Shown: in pieces, positions 41,322-50,104 of the stretch
Numbering within the stretch: position 1 is the stretch's first letter
Layout of the letters: every line of letters begins with the position of its first letter
Source: an uncultured Roseicyclus sp.
Lineage (GTDB): Bacteria; Pseudomonadota; Alphaproteobacteria; Rhodobacterales; Rhodobacteraceae
NCBI GenBank assembly: GCA_937139335.1
Contig: CAKZPN010000036.1
Coordinates: 1 to 64,000, forward strand
Reading direction: 5' to 3'
Length of the DNA: 64,000 nt
Program-made: the position numbers and the translations under genes
The notes under the pieces: generated by a model
The model's input: only the letters and a program-made list of their open reading frames with translations
Told to the model about the DNA's origin: nothing
The model's database searches: none

Positions 41322-41378
41322 CCCGCGCGCTTCCGTTTCCATTGACCTCCGGCGCCATGCACGGCATGGCCCTGAGCC

Positions 41379-42005
41379 ATGGAACTGGCGATCTACATCC
41401 CCGCCTTCGTGGCGCTCTTCGTGGTGATCGATCCGATCGGCCTCGCGCCGCTCTTCGTGGCGCTGACGCAGGGCATGACGCCGCGCCAGCGCCGGATCAT
41501 CGCGCTCCGCTCCAGCCTCGTCGGCCTCGGCGTCCTCACCCTCTTCGGCGTCGCGGGCGAGGCCGTGCTGGCCTTCCTCGGCATCTCGATGCCGGCGTTC
41601 CGCATGGCCGGCGGCATCCTGCTGTTCCTGACCGCGCTCGACATGCTCTTCGAACGCCGCGCCCAGCGCCGACAGGGGCAGGCCGACAAGGCCGAGGCCG
41701 ACCACCGCGATGACCCGTCGGTCTTCCCCCTCGCGATCCCGCTCATCGCGGGGCCCGGCGCCATCGCCACCATGATCCTGCTCACCGGGCAGGAGGGCGG
41801 CGATTTCACCCATGTCCTGCTGGTGCATCTGGTGATGGTCGCGGTCCTCGCCGTCGTGCTGGCGCTGTTCCTGCTCTCCACCCCGCTGGAGCGGGTTCTC
41901 GGCCCCACCGGCATCAACGTGGTCACGCGGCTTCTCGGCATGCTGCTGGCCGCGCTGTCCGTGCAGTTCGTGATCGACGGGATGCGCGATCTGCAGGTGA
42001 TCTGA
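41379..42005 (+). CDS. MarC family integral membrane protein
   Basis: 208 residues with six hydrophobic helices. Family markers are VVIDPIGLAPLFVALT in helix 1 and FPLAIPLIAGPGAIATMILL at the start of the second half, plus TRLLGMLLAALSVQFVIDG at the C-terminus. MarC/UPF0056 proteins are conserved but without a firmly known activity; an antibiotic-resistance role was proposed for E. coli MarC and not upheld. Monocistronic or followed by the aspartic protease gene 49 bp later. Confidence 0.93.
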   Translation: MELAIYIPAFVALFVVIDPIGLAPLFVALTQGMTPRQRRIIALRSSLVGLGVLTLFGVAGEAVLAFLGISMPAFRMAGGILLFLTALDMLFERRAQRRQGQADKAEADHRDDPSVFPLAIPLIAGPGAIATMILLTGQEGGDFTHVLLVHLVMVAVLAVVLALFLLSTPLERVLGPTGINVVTRLLGMLLAALSVQFVIDGMRDLQVI

Positions 42006-42054
42006 GCCCGCCGCACCCCTATATTGATGTCAGGCCACCGGAACGGGGAATGCC

Positions 42055-42642
42055 ATGGACCTGAACGGCGATCAGATCGCGTCTCTGACCTACCTGCTGC
42101 TCTTCGGCGCCGTGATCGGCGGCTGGCTCCTCGTGAGCAACCGCCGCAGCCTCGGCCGGATGGCTCAGCAGGCAGCGATCTGGGTCTTCATCTTCCTCGG
42201 CGCGATCGTGGCCGTGGGCCTCTGGTCTGACGTGCGCGACACCGTCCTGCCGCGCCAGTCGGTGATGCAGGACGGCGCGGAGGTCGTGGTGCCGATGGCC
42301 CCCGACGGGCATTACTACCTGACGCTGGACCTGAACGGCGTGCCGGTCCGCTTCGTGGTCGACACCGGCGCCTCCGAGATCGTGCTGTCGGCCGCCGACG
42401 CCGCCCGCATCGGCATCGACCCCGCCAGCATGGTGTTCTCGGGCCGGGCCTACACCGCCAACGGCATGGTCCAGACCGCCCCGGTGCGGATCGAGCGGAT
42501 GGCGCTTGGCGCCGTGGTGGACGAGGGCGTGCGCGCCGTGGTCAACCAGGGCGAGCTAGACGAGAGCCTCCTCGGCATGAGCTACCTGCGCCGCTTCGAC
42601 AGGCTGGAGATCTCGGGCGGGCAACTGGTGCTGGAAAGGTAG
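42055..42642 (+). CDS. membrane-anchored retropepsin-like aspartic protease (clan AA, TIGR02281 type)
   Basis: 195 residues. Two N-terminal membrane helices (about 10-30 and 40-60) are followed by a single retropepsin-like domain with the catalytic VDTGASEIVLS (Asp about 102) and the conserved LLGMSYLRRFDRLEI near the end. A single domain must dimerise to be active. The protease domain should face the periplasm. Common in alphaproteobacteria; substrates are largely unknown. ATG 42055 follows GGGGAA. Confidence 0.9.
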   Translation: MDLNGDQIASLTYLLLFGAVIGGWLLVSNRRSLGRMAQQAAIWVFIFLGAIVAVGLWSDVRDTVLPRQSVMQDGAEVVVPMAPDGHYYLTLDLNGVPVRFVVDTGASEIVLSAADAARIGIDPASMVFSGRAYTANGMVQTAPVRIERMALGAVVDEGVRAVVNQGELDESLLGMSYLRRFDRLEISGGQLVLER

Positions 42643-42921
42643 GGGCGGAAACTGGAACCCGCGCCCCGCCCGGAACAGCCGCGAAGCGGCACGGGCAGCG
42701 GATGGCCGCTTTGAGCCCAAACCGACCGAGGCTGGACAGATGGAATGCGCGCGTGCAGCGAGGAGCGCCACCTCAGGGACGGCCCAGGATCTGCCGCTCG
42801 CTGGCGCGCGGTGCGGCACCGCAGCTTCACCAGATCGGACCTTCATGCATCGCGCGGCATTTTCGGCGACCGCGGCAGCTATGCGGTTTTGCTGCCGTTC
42901 GTAATCGCAACTCTGTTTGGT
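42643..42921. other. 279-bp spacer with a hairpin, left flank of the Imm53 insertion
   Basis: No gene recognised. It contains an imperfect inverted repeat near 42748-42806 (GCGTGCAGCGAGGAGC against GCCGCTCGCTGGCGCGC) and a GC-rich stretch around 42680-42720 (GGCCGCTTTGAGCCC) that may be a dispersed intergenic repeat. From about 42830 the base composition falls as the Imm53 gene begins. Confidence 0.3.
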
Positions 42922-43239
42922 TTATGATGATCGAGGGCGCAGCCAACCAGTTACAATTTCCAGCATCGCTCCTAGCTGCGTGGGTCCACAGGCTCCTCGC
43001 AGTTTGCTGCCATCCCTCTTTAAGTCGATCCAATCAAGCTGACCGTCGCCCTTCATACTCATCCCAATAAATTCCTGATTTTGTTGGTCTGTATCGTCGA
43101 GATCAACGGTAATGTGCCATCCGGGATTGTCTAAGGTTTCAAGACGGAAGCCATACTGATGCTCCCAATCGCCATCACAGTTCGAGTGGTACCAAGCTTG
43201 CAATCGCTCAAGTGCGGAGGGTGAATTGTCTGCTGCCAT
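42922..43239 (-). CDS. Imm53 family immunity protein (orphan)
   Basis: 105 residues from ATG 43239. The stretch LQAWYHSNCDGDWEHQYGF followed by LETLDNPGWHITVDL is the Imm53 signature as I know it; these proteins neutralise polymorphic toxins of neighbouring cells. No toxin gene with C-terminal nuclease or deaminase domain is encoded nearby, so it is an orphan immunity gene. One 60-base line inside the gene (43081-43140) has 28 G+C, against 39 in the line at 43561-43620, a sign of acquisition. The start is uncertain, since no ribosome-binding site is clear and the frame runs up to 43392. Confidence 0.75.
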   Translation of the reverse strand: MAADNSPSALERLQAWYHSNCDGDWEHQYGFRLETLDNPGWHITVDLDDTDQQNQEFIGMSMKGDGQLDWIDLKRDGSKLRGACGPTQLGAMLEIVTGWLRPRSS

Positions 43240-43518
43240 TGTGAAATGTTGTCTTATTTCGTCAGAATTGTCACGAGCCAATGTGCTCAAAGCGGTCATG
43301 CGGCGACGCAGCGGATAGCCCGCATGGTGCGCCATACAATTGTCAGTTTCCGTTGATACCGTCCAGCGGGCTCTCGACCGCAGCGAATTCACACTTCCCG
43401 CCCTCCCTGCTGGTTGCCTTCGCTGTCGCGGCGATAGCCGAGCATCCGCAGCGAAGGGCAGGAAGGTCCGCTAACTGGACAGCTATCCCCTAATCCGTCC
43501 AACACCTTACCCAACTGC

Positions 43519-44007
43519 TCAATCCCGAGCAGTCATCCCCACGCCTCCCCCGCTCTCCGCCTTCATCTCCCACCGCCCCCCGTCTTCGGACCAGTATTTC
43601 GCCTTGGCCCCCGCGTCCTTCAGGCTTTTCCATTGCCCCCGCGCGACCTGGAGTGCCTCCACATCGTTCCCGTCGAACAGGATCATCGCGCGGGCCAGTT
43701 CCGCCACCTCCCCGGCGGCGATCTCCGCTCCCTCCACGCTCACCACGCAGCTGGGCAGGTTCGCGGCCTCCCGCGCGGCGGTCAGCAGGATCGGCTGGTC
43801 GGCGTCATGCGGCCCGCCCGCGCGGCCATGCGGCAGGAAGCCGTCGTCGCCCCCGAGCCAGAGCTGCGCGTCGAGCCGGTCGAGCGTGGTCTCGCTCCGC
43901 CCCCGCACCGCCACCCGCCACCCCGCGCCGAGCGAGCGCTCCAGCAGCGTCCGCAGCGTCACCTCCAGCGGGGTGCGCGTGAGGTGGTAGAAATAGACCT
44001 CGCCCAC
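43519..44007 (-). CDS. holC: DNA polymerase III chi subunit
   Basis: 162 residues. N-terminal VYFYHLTRTPLEVTLRTLLERSL and the central LWLGGDDGFLPHGRAGGPHDADQPILLT (seen as DDGFLPHGRAGG and ADQPILLT) are typical of HolC, which binds single-strand-binding protein and psi in the clamp-loader complex. It lies one base behind pepA on the same strand, the standard pepA-holC arrangement in alphaproteobacteria, so they form an operon. No psi gene is nearby, as usual in this class. Confidence 0.93.
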   Translation of the reverse strand: MGEVYFYHLTRTPLEVTLRTLLERSLGAGWRVAVRGRSETTLDRLDAQLWLGGDDGFLPHGRAGGPHDADQPILLTAAREAANLPSCVVSVEGAEIAAGEVAELARAMILFDGNDVEALQVARGQWKSLKDAGAKAKYWSEDGGRWEMKAESGGGVGMTARD

Positions 44008-44008
44008 C

Positions 44009-45472
44009 TCAGCTCTCGAAATGGTCGCGCACCAGCCGGTCGAGCGCCATGACGCCCCAGCCGGTCGCGCCCTTCGGCGCCAGTGCGGTGTCGGATTTCA
44101 CGCTCGCCACGCCCGCGATGTCGAGGTGGATCCAGGGCGTCTCCTCCTTCACGAAGCGTTGCAGGAACTGAGCCGCGGTGATCGAGCCCGCATCGCGCGC
44201 GCCCACGTTCTTCATGTCGGCGATGCGAGATTTCAGCTTCTCGTCATAGGCCGCGCCCAGCGGCAAGCGCCACGCGCCCTCGCCCTCGGCCGTCGCGGAT
44301 TTCAGGAAGGCAGTGCAGAGCGCGTCGTTGTTGGAAAACACGCCCGCATTCTCGTGCCCGAGCGCGATGATGATGGCGCCGGTCAGCGTGGCGAGGTCGA
44401 TCATGCCCGAGGGCTTGAACCGGTCCTGCGCGTACCACATCACGTCGGCCAGCACCAAGCGCCCCTCGGCGTCGGTGTTGATGACCTCGATCGTGTCGCC
44501 CTTCATGGATTTCACCACGTCGCCCGGCCGCTGCGCGTTGCCCGAGGGCATGTTTTCCACGAGGCCGACCAGCCCCACGACATTGGCCTTGGCCTTGCGC
44601 AGCGCCAGCGTGCGCATGACGCCCGCCACCACGCCTGCGCCGCCCATGTCCATGGTCATGTCCTCCATGCCGGCGGCGGGCTTCAGGCTGATGCCGCCGG
44701 TGTCGAAGACGACGCCTTTGCCGACCAGCGCCAGCGGCGGCTCCTCCGCGCCGCCCTTCCACTGCATGATCACGATCTTGGACGGGCTGTCGGACCCCTG
44801 CCCCACGCCCATAAGCGCGCCCATGCCGAGCGCGGCCATCTCGTCCTCCTCGAGGATCTCGATCTCGAGGCCGAGGTCGCGCATCGCAAAGAGCCGGTCG
44901 GCGAAATCCTTGGTGGTCAGGACGTTGGCGGGCTCGTTCACCAGATCGCGGGTGAAGAACACGCCCTCGGCCACGGCCAGCATCGGCGCCACCTCGGCAC
45001 TCACCTCGTCCGGCTTCGCGACCATGATCGTCGCGCCCTTTGGCGCCTCGCCCGGCGCGGTCTTGTGGGTCAGGAAGTCATAGCCGCGCAGTGCGAGCCC
45101 CAGCACCAGGTCGCCCGCCCGCGCGGTTCCGGCGCAGACGGTCAGCGCATCGGTGCCCTTGAACTTCGCCAGCGTCGCGCCGGCCTTGCGCGCGTCCTCT
45201 GCGGTGGCGCGGCGTGCCAGTTTCACCACCTTCAGCGCATTCGCGGCGAGGCCGGCGGGCCAAGCCAGCGTCACGCCCTCGCCGGGCTTCACCTTGCCCC
45301 AGGCCTCGCTTTCGGCCAGCCGCGCCAGCGCGCCGCGCGTGAGCTTGTTCAGCCGGCGCGCGGCCAGGTCCAGCTTGCCGTCGGGCGTGACCAGGACGGC
45401 CAGCCGCCCCTCGGCGCCGGCGAGCGCATCGAGATCGGTTTCGACAAAGGTCATGGCGATCGGCGTGGTCAT
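44009..45472 (-). CDS. pepA: leucyl aminopeptidase, M17 family
   Basis: 487 residues. C-terminal catalytic domain with the di-metal motif LVGKGVVFDTGGISLKP (Lys and Asp ligands), MDMGGAGVVAGVM, the hallmark NTDAEGRLVLAD (Asp, Glu and catalytic Arg) and KSRIADMKNVG. The N-terminal domain is the usual P-loop-like fold. It removes N-terminal leucine and other residues from peptides in the cytoplasm as a hexamer. ATG 45472 has GAGGGAGAG at the right distance, so the frame up to 45577 was trimmed. Divergent from the lpt operon. Confidence 0.96.
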   Translation of the reverse strand: MTTPIAMTFVETDLDALAGAEGRLAVLVTPDGKLDLAARRLNKLTRGALARLAESEAWGKVKPGEGVTLAWPAGLAANALKVVKLARRATAEDARKAGATLAKFKGTDALTVCAGTARAGDLVLGLALRGYDFLTHKTAPGEAPKGATIMVAKPDEVSAEVAPMLAVAEGVFFTRDLVNEPANVLTTKDFADRLFAMRDLGLEIEILEEDEMAALGMGALMGVGQGSDSPSKIVIMQWKGGAEEPPLALVGKGVVFDTGGISLKPAAGMEDMTMDMGGAGVVAGVMRTLALRKAKANVVGLVGLVENMPSGNAQRPGDVVKSMKGDTIEVINTDAEGRLVLADVMWYAQDRFKPSGMIDLATLTGAIIIALGHENAGVFSNNDALCTAFLKSATAEGEGAWRLPLGAAYDEKLKSRIADMKNVGARDAGSITAAQFLQRFVKEETPWIHLDIAGVASVKSDTALAPKGATGWGVMALDRLVRDHFES

Positions 45473-45662
45473 CAAGCTCTCCCTCGTGGTGGTCGTGTCT
45501 GGCGGGCGCGCGGGCCAAGGCTCCGTGGCACCTTTGCCGCGGAGACTAGGCCGCAGGTTCGGCAATGACCAGATCACCCTCGCGCGCGCGGATCGTTTGG
45601 CCTACAACTTGGGCAGTGTTCCGGCCTGCCAGCCGGACGCAATAAATGGGGGATGTTGTATT

Positions 45663-46796
45663 TTGGGGCGGTATGACCGCTATATCCTGTCCCAGTTGAT
45701 CGTTCTGTTCGGCTTTTTCAGCCTGGTTCTGATCTCGGTCTATTGGGTGAACGAAGCCGTCGACCTGTTCGATTCGCTGATCGCGGACGGGCAGACCCTG
45801 TCGGTGTTTCTGGAGTTCACCGCGCTGAGCCTGCCGCAGATCATGCTGATGGTTCTGCCTGTCGCGGCCTTCGTCGCGACGCTCTACATCTTCAACCGGC
45901 TGATCGGCGACAGCGAGATGGTGGTGCTGCAGACAGCGGGCCTGTCGGCGCTGCGCCTGTTGCGGCCGGTGCTGGTCTTCGGGCTGCTGGTCGGGCTGCT
46001 GATCGGCGTCTTGGGCAATTTCCTCGCCCCCGCCGCGCGAACACAGTTCATCGACCGCAGCCAGCAGGTGCAGGACGACCTGACCGGACGGTTCCTGCGC
46101 GAAGGCCAGTTCCTGCACCCGACCGACGGGCTGACCGTCTACATCCGCGAGATCACCGAGCTTGGCGAGTTCCGCGACCTGTTCCTGCAGGACCGCTCCG
46201 ACCCGCGGATCGAGACGACCTATACCGCGACGCAGGCGCTTCTGGTGCGCTCGGAGACCGGGCCGCGGCTGGTGATGTTCGACGGCCTGGCGCAGACCAT
46301 CGACAGCGGCACCGGGCGGCTGTCGACGGTGCGCTTCGAGGATTTCACCTATGACATCGGCGCGCTGATCGAGGATGGCGGGTTTCGCAGCTTCGACCTG
46401 CGCGAATTGCCGACCTGGGTACTGATCACGGCGGATGCGCAGGTGGCCGAGCAGCTGGACCAGCCGCTGGCGCGGATGCGCTTTGCCGGGCACGAGCGGA
46501 TCGCGCGCGCGCTCTTCGTGATCTTTCCGCCGCTGATCGCTGCCGCCTGCCTGATGCTCGGCGGATTTTCGCGCTTCGGCGTCTGGCCGCAGATCCTGCT
46601 GGCGGTGGGCCTCGTGATCCCGCTTCAGATGATCTGGAACGCGGCGGAAACGGTGGCAACGCGAAACGTGGACCTGCAATACCTCGCCTATACCCAGCCC
46701 GCCGCCGGGGCGCTGCTGACCGTCGTGCTGATGTGGCTGGCGATGCGACGGAAACGGATGCCGCGGCGCCGCGCGGCGCAGGCGGTGCCGGCATGA
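45663..46796 (+). CDS. lptF: LPS export ABC transporter permease LptF
   Basis: 377 residues from TTG 45663, which follows GGGGGA and gives the family N-terminus LGRYDRYILSQLIVLFGFF; no ATG exists in frame at the right place. Six membrane helices in two groups of three surround a periplasmic beta-jellyroll domain (about 100-265, FLREGQFLHPTDGLTVYIRE). With LptG and the cytoplasmic ATPase LptB it extracts LPS from the inner membrane and passes it to LptC/LptA. First gene of the lptF-lptG-lptD-surA-pdxA operon. Confidence 0.93.
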   Translation: MGRYDRYILSQLIVLFGFFSLVLISVYWVNEAVDLFDSLIADGQTLSVFLEFTALSLPQIMLMVLPVAAFVATLYIFNRLIGDSEMVVLQTAGLSALRLLRPVLVFGLLVGLLIGVLGNFLAPAARTQFIDRSQQVQDDLTGRFLREGQFLHPTDGLTVYIREITELGEFRDLFLQDRSDPRIETTYTATQALLVRSETGPRLVMFDGLAQTIDSGTGRLSTVRFEDFTYDIGALIEDGGFRSFDLRELPTWVLITADAQVAEQLDQPLARMRFAGHERIARALFVIFPPLIAAACLMLGGFSRFGVWPQILLAVGLVIPLQMIWNAAETVATRNVDLQYLAYTQPAAGALLTVVLMWLAMRRKRMPRRRAAQAVPA

Positions 46797-47887
46797 TCCT
46801 GCACCTCTACCTCGCGCGCCGCTTCCTGCGGGCGATCGGCATCGTGACGGCGGTCTTCGTGGCGATCCTCTTGCCGCTCGACCTGGCCGAACAGCTGCGC
46901 CGGATCGGGCCCGGCCAGGGTTTCGGCCCGGTGCTTGAGCTTGCGCTGCTGAACCTGCCCGGCTCGCTCTACGAGATGATCCCGCTCTTCGTGCTTCTCG
47001 GGACGCTCCTGATGTTTCTCGGGCTCGCCCGCAGTTCCGAGCTGGTGGTGGTTCGCGCCTCGGGCCGTTCGGCGCTGCGCGCCGCCGCCTCGCCGGTGAT
47101 CGTCGGGGCGCTGCTGGGGGTCGCGGTCATCGCGGTGCTGAACCCCATTGTCGCCGCCACCGAGCAGCAGCTCGACATGCGCACGGCGCGCTACCGGGGC
47201 GCCGAGGAACGCACCGTTTCGGTCAGTTCCGAAGGGCTGTGGCTGCGGCAGGGCAGCGCCAGCGAACAGACGGTGATCCGCGCCGGGGCGACCAATTCGG
47301 ACGGCACGCATCTGTTCGACGCGACCTTCTTCACCTTCGACGCCGATGGCAGGCTGACCAGCCGCGTGAACGCCCGCCAGGCCCTGCTGGTCGAGGGTGC
47401 CTGGGACCTGACCGGCGTGCGGCGCTGGCCGCTGGACACTGCGCAGAACCCCGAGGCCGCCGCCGAAAGCCTCGAGACGCTCAGCCTGGCCTCGACGCTG
47501 ACCCGCGAGCAGATCCGCGACAGTTTCGGCAAGCCCGAGACGGTGCCGATCTACGAATTGCCGGCCTTCATCCGGCAGTTGAACCAGGCGGGCTTCGCCG
47601 GGCTGCAGCACCGCGTCTGGCTGCAGATGGAGCTGTCCTCGCCGCTGATGTTGGCCGCGATGGTGCTGATCGGCGCGGGTTTCACCATGCGCCACACGCG
47701 TTTCGGCAAGACCGGGATCATGGTGCTGGCCGCGATCCTGCTGGGCTTCGGCACGTTCTTCATCCGCTCCTTCGCGCAGGTGCTGGGCGAAAGCGGGCAA
47801 CTGCCCGTGGCGCTCGTGGCCTGGACCCCGCCCATCGCGGCGATCCTGATGGCGCTGGCGCTGTTGCTGCACACGGAGGACGGATGA
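46793..47887 (+). CDS. lptG: LPS export ABC transporter permease LptG
   Basis: 364 residues with the same plan as LptF: N-terminal helices (ILHLYLARRFLRAIGIVTAV), a periplasmic jellyroll (about 100-270) and C-terminal helices (LSSPLMLAAMVLIGAGFTMRH). It begins with an ATGA overlap on lptF and its own stop overlaps lptD in the same way, so the three are translated together. Partner of LptF in the LptB2FG extractor. LptB, LptA and LptC are not in this window. Confidence 0.95.
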   Translation: MILHLYLARRFLRAIGIVTAVFVAILLPLDLAEQLRRIGPGQGFGPVLELALLNLPGSLYEMIPLFVLLGTLLMFLGLARSSELVVVRASGRSALRAAASPVIVGALLGVAVIAVLNPIVAATEQQLDMRTARYRGAEERTVSVSSEGLWLRQGSASEQTVIRAGATNSDGTHLFDATFFTFDADGRLTSRVNARQALLVEGAWDLTGVRRWPLDTAQNPEAAAESLETLSLASTLTREQIRDSFGKPETVPIYELPAFIRQLNQAGFAGLQHRVWLQMELSSPLMLAAMVLIGAGFTMRHTRFGKTGIMVLAAILLGFGTFFIRSFAQVLGESGQLPVALVAWTPPIAAILMALALLLHTEDG

Positions 47888-50031
47888 GGTTTCCCGCCCG
47901 CCATCTTGCTGCTGCCGCGCTTGGCGCGCTGGTGCTGGCGCTGCCGGCCCGCGCGCAGGATGCCACCCAGCCGCCCGCGACGCTGATCGCGGATCAGATC
48001 CGCTTCGCGCAGGGCGAGCAGGTGATCCGCGCAGAGGGCGGCGTGGAAATCTTCTATCAGGGCGCGCGGCTGCGCGCGACATCGGTCGTTTACGACGGCG
48101 CCACCGACCGGGTGCAGGTCACGGGCCCGATCACGCTGACCGAGCAAACCGGGCGCTCCATCGTCTTCGCCGAGTTCGCGGAGCTGTCGGCCGACCTTCA
48201 GGACGGCGTCCTGCGCTCGGCCCGGCTGGTGCTGGACCGGCAGTTGCAGATCGCCGCGACCGAAATCGAACGCTCGGACGGGCGCTACACGCAGCTTTAC
48301 CAGGGCGTCGCCTCATCCTGCGAGGTCTGCTTCGACAACCCCGTGCCGCTGTGGGAGATCCGCGCGCGCCGTGTTGTGCACGACCAGCTCGAACGCCAGC
48401 TCTATTTCGACGGCGCCAGCTTTCGCGTCATGGGACTGCCGATCGCCTATATCCCGCGGATGCGCCTGCCCGACCCGACGCTGGAGCGTGCCAACGGGCT
48501 GCTGACGCCGTCGCTCAGGGTGAACGACGACACCGGCACGCATCTGCGCCTTCCCTATTTCATCACGCTTGGCCGGTCCGCCGACGTGACGCTGACGCCC
48601 TGGATCGGCATCGGCGACACCAGCACGGTCGAGCTGCGCTACCGCCAGGCCTTCCGCACCGGCGAGATCCTCGTCGACGGCGCGATCAGCCAGGACGAGA
48701 TGACCGACGACCACCTGCGCGGCTTCCTCTTCGCCGAGGGCGAATTCGCGCTGTCGCGCGGCTTCACGCTCGACTTCGCCATCCAGGGCACCACCGACCG
48801 CGGCTACCTCACCACCTACGGGTTCGAGGACCCCGACGTGCTGGAAAGCTACCTGCGCATCAGCCGGGCCAGCCGCGACGAGTATATCGAGTTCGGCGCC
48901 GCCTCCTACGCCTCGCAGCGCGACGGCGACAACAACAACACCCTGCCCACGCAGGTGCTTCAGGCCGAGATCACGCGCCGCTTCGTGCCCCGCTACCTCG
49001 GCGGCATCGCCACCATGGGGCTCGAGGGGCTGTCCTATTACCGCCTGTCGGACATGGACGGGCCCGAGGGCCGCGACGTGTCGCGGCTGTCGGGGTTCGT
49101 CGACTGGCGCCGCGACACGGTGTTGCCGGGCGGCGTTCTGATGGCCGTCGAGGGGTCGCTCTACGCCGACATCTACAACACCCGCCAGGGCGCCGATCTG
49201 ACCGGGACCGAAACGCGCGTGGCCCCCTTCGTCGGGGTGGAGCTGCGCTACCCGCTGGCGCGCACTTCGGCCGGCGGCGTCACCCATCTGCTAGAGCCGG
49301 TGGTGCAACTGGCCTGGTCGGACCTTCACGGCGGCGAGGTGCCGCTGGAAGACAGCCTGATCGTCGAGTTCGACGAGGCGAACCTGTTCGCGCTCGACCG
49401 TTTCCCGGGCGGGGACCGGCGCGAAACCGGGTTGCGCGCCAACGTGGGCCTTGGCTACACCCGCACCGACCCGTTGGGCTGGTCGCTGGGCGTGGCCGCG
49501 GGCGTCGTGCTCCGCCGGCAGAACGAGGGCCAGTTCACCCCCGGCTCCGGCCTTGACGGCATCCAATCCGACTTCCTGCTCGCCACGCATTTCAGCCAGG
49601 GCGACCGCTGGCGCGTCATCAACCGCGCGCTCTTCGACAGCGGCTTCAGCTTCACCTCGAACGAGCTGTCGCTGGCCTGGATGGGCGAGCGCCACGCGGT
49701 CGAGACGACCTACACCTGGCTGCAAGCCGATCCGGCCGAGGGCCGCCCGCTCGAGATGGCCGAATGGGCCGTCGACACGGATTACGAGATTTCGCAGGGC
49801 TGGGTCGCCTCGGCCGACTGGCGCTACGATTTCGTGGACGATGCGGCGACCCGCGCGGGCCTCGCACTGGCCTACACCAACGAATGCGTCGACATGGAGT
49901 TTTCGGTCTCGCGCCGTTATACCACATCCACTACCGTGACCCCGGCCACCGAATTCGGGCTCACCGTCTCCCTCAACGGGTTCGGCGCGCAGCGGTCGGG
50001 AAGAAGCCACACCCGCAGTTGCCTTCGCTAG
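47884..50031 (+). CDS. lptD: LPS assembly protein LptD
   Basis: 715 residues. Signal peptide MRFPARHLAAAALGALVLALPARAQ, an OstA/LptA-like jellyroll (about 35-160, IRFAQGEQVIRAEGGVEIFYQG), then the large outer-membrane beta-barrel with DNPVPLWEIRARRVVHD and a C-terminal region of alternating aromatic strands. Cysteines at SSCEVC, ECVDM and near the C-terminus (RSCLR) could form the inter-domain disulfides that activate LptD. With LptE it inserts LPS into the outer leaflet. Starts by ATGA on lptG. Confidence 0.95.
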   Translation: MRFPARHLAAAALGALVLALPARAQDATQPPATLIADQIRFAQGEQVIRAEGGVEIFYQGARLRATSVVYDGATDRVQVTGPITLTEQTGRSIVFAEFAELSADLQDGVLRSARLVLDRQLQIAATEIERSDGRYTQLYQGVASSCEVCFDNPVPLWEIRARRVVHDQLERQLYFDGASFRVMGLPIAYIPRMRLPDPTLERANGLLTPSLRVNDDTGTHLRLPYFITLGRSADVTLTPWIGIGDTSTVELRYRQAFRTGEILVDGAISQDEMTDDHLRGFLFAEGEFALSRGFTLDFAIQGTTDRGYLTTYGFEDPDVLESYLRISRASRDEYIEFGAASYASQRDGDNNNTLPTQVLQAEITRRFVPRYLGGIATMGLEGLSYYRLSDMDGPEGRDVSRLSGFVDWRRDTVLPGGVLMAVEGSLYADIYNTRQGADLTGTETRVAPFVGVELRYPLARTSAGGVTHLLEPVVQLAWSDLHGGEVPLEDSLIVEFDEANLFALDRFPGGDRRETGLRANVGLGYTRTDPLGWSLGVAAGVVLRRQNEGQFTPGSGLDGIQSDFLLATHFSQGDRWRVINRALFDSGFSFTSNELSLAWMGERHAVETTYTWLQADPAEGRPLEMAEWAVDTDYEISQGWVASADWRYDFVDDAATRAGLALAYTNECVDMEFSVSRRYTTSTTVTPATEFGLTVSLNGFGAQRSGRSHTRSCLR

Positions 50032-50104
50032 GCAGGCGGTCCACAACAAGGGCACGCACGCGCCGCGCGTGCCAGCACATTGAGCAGACCGGACGACAGA
50101 CGCG

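Noticed and set aside
44021..45568. 515-codon plus-strand frame across pepA
   Set aside because: Antisense shadow of the well-conserved aminopeptidase.
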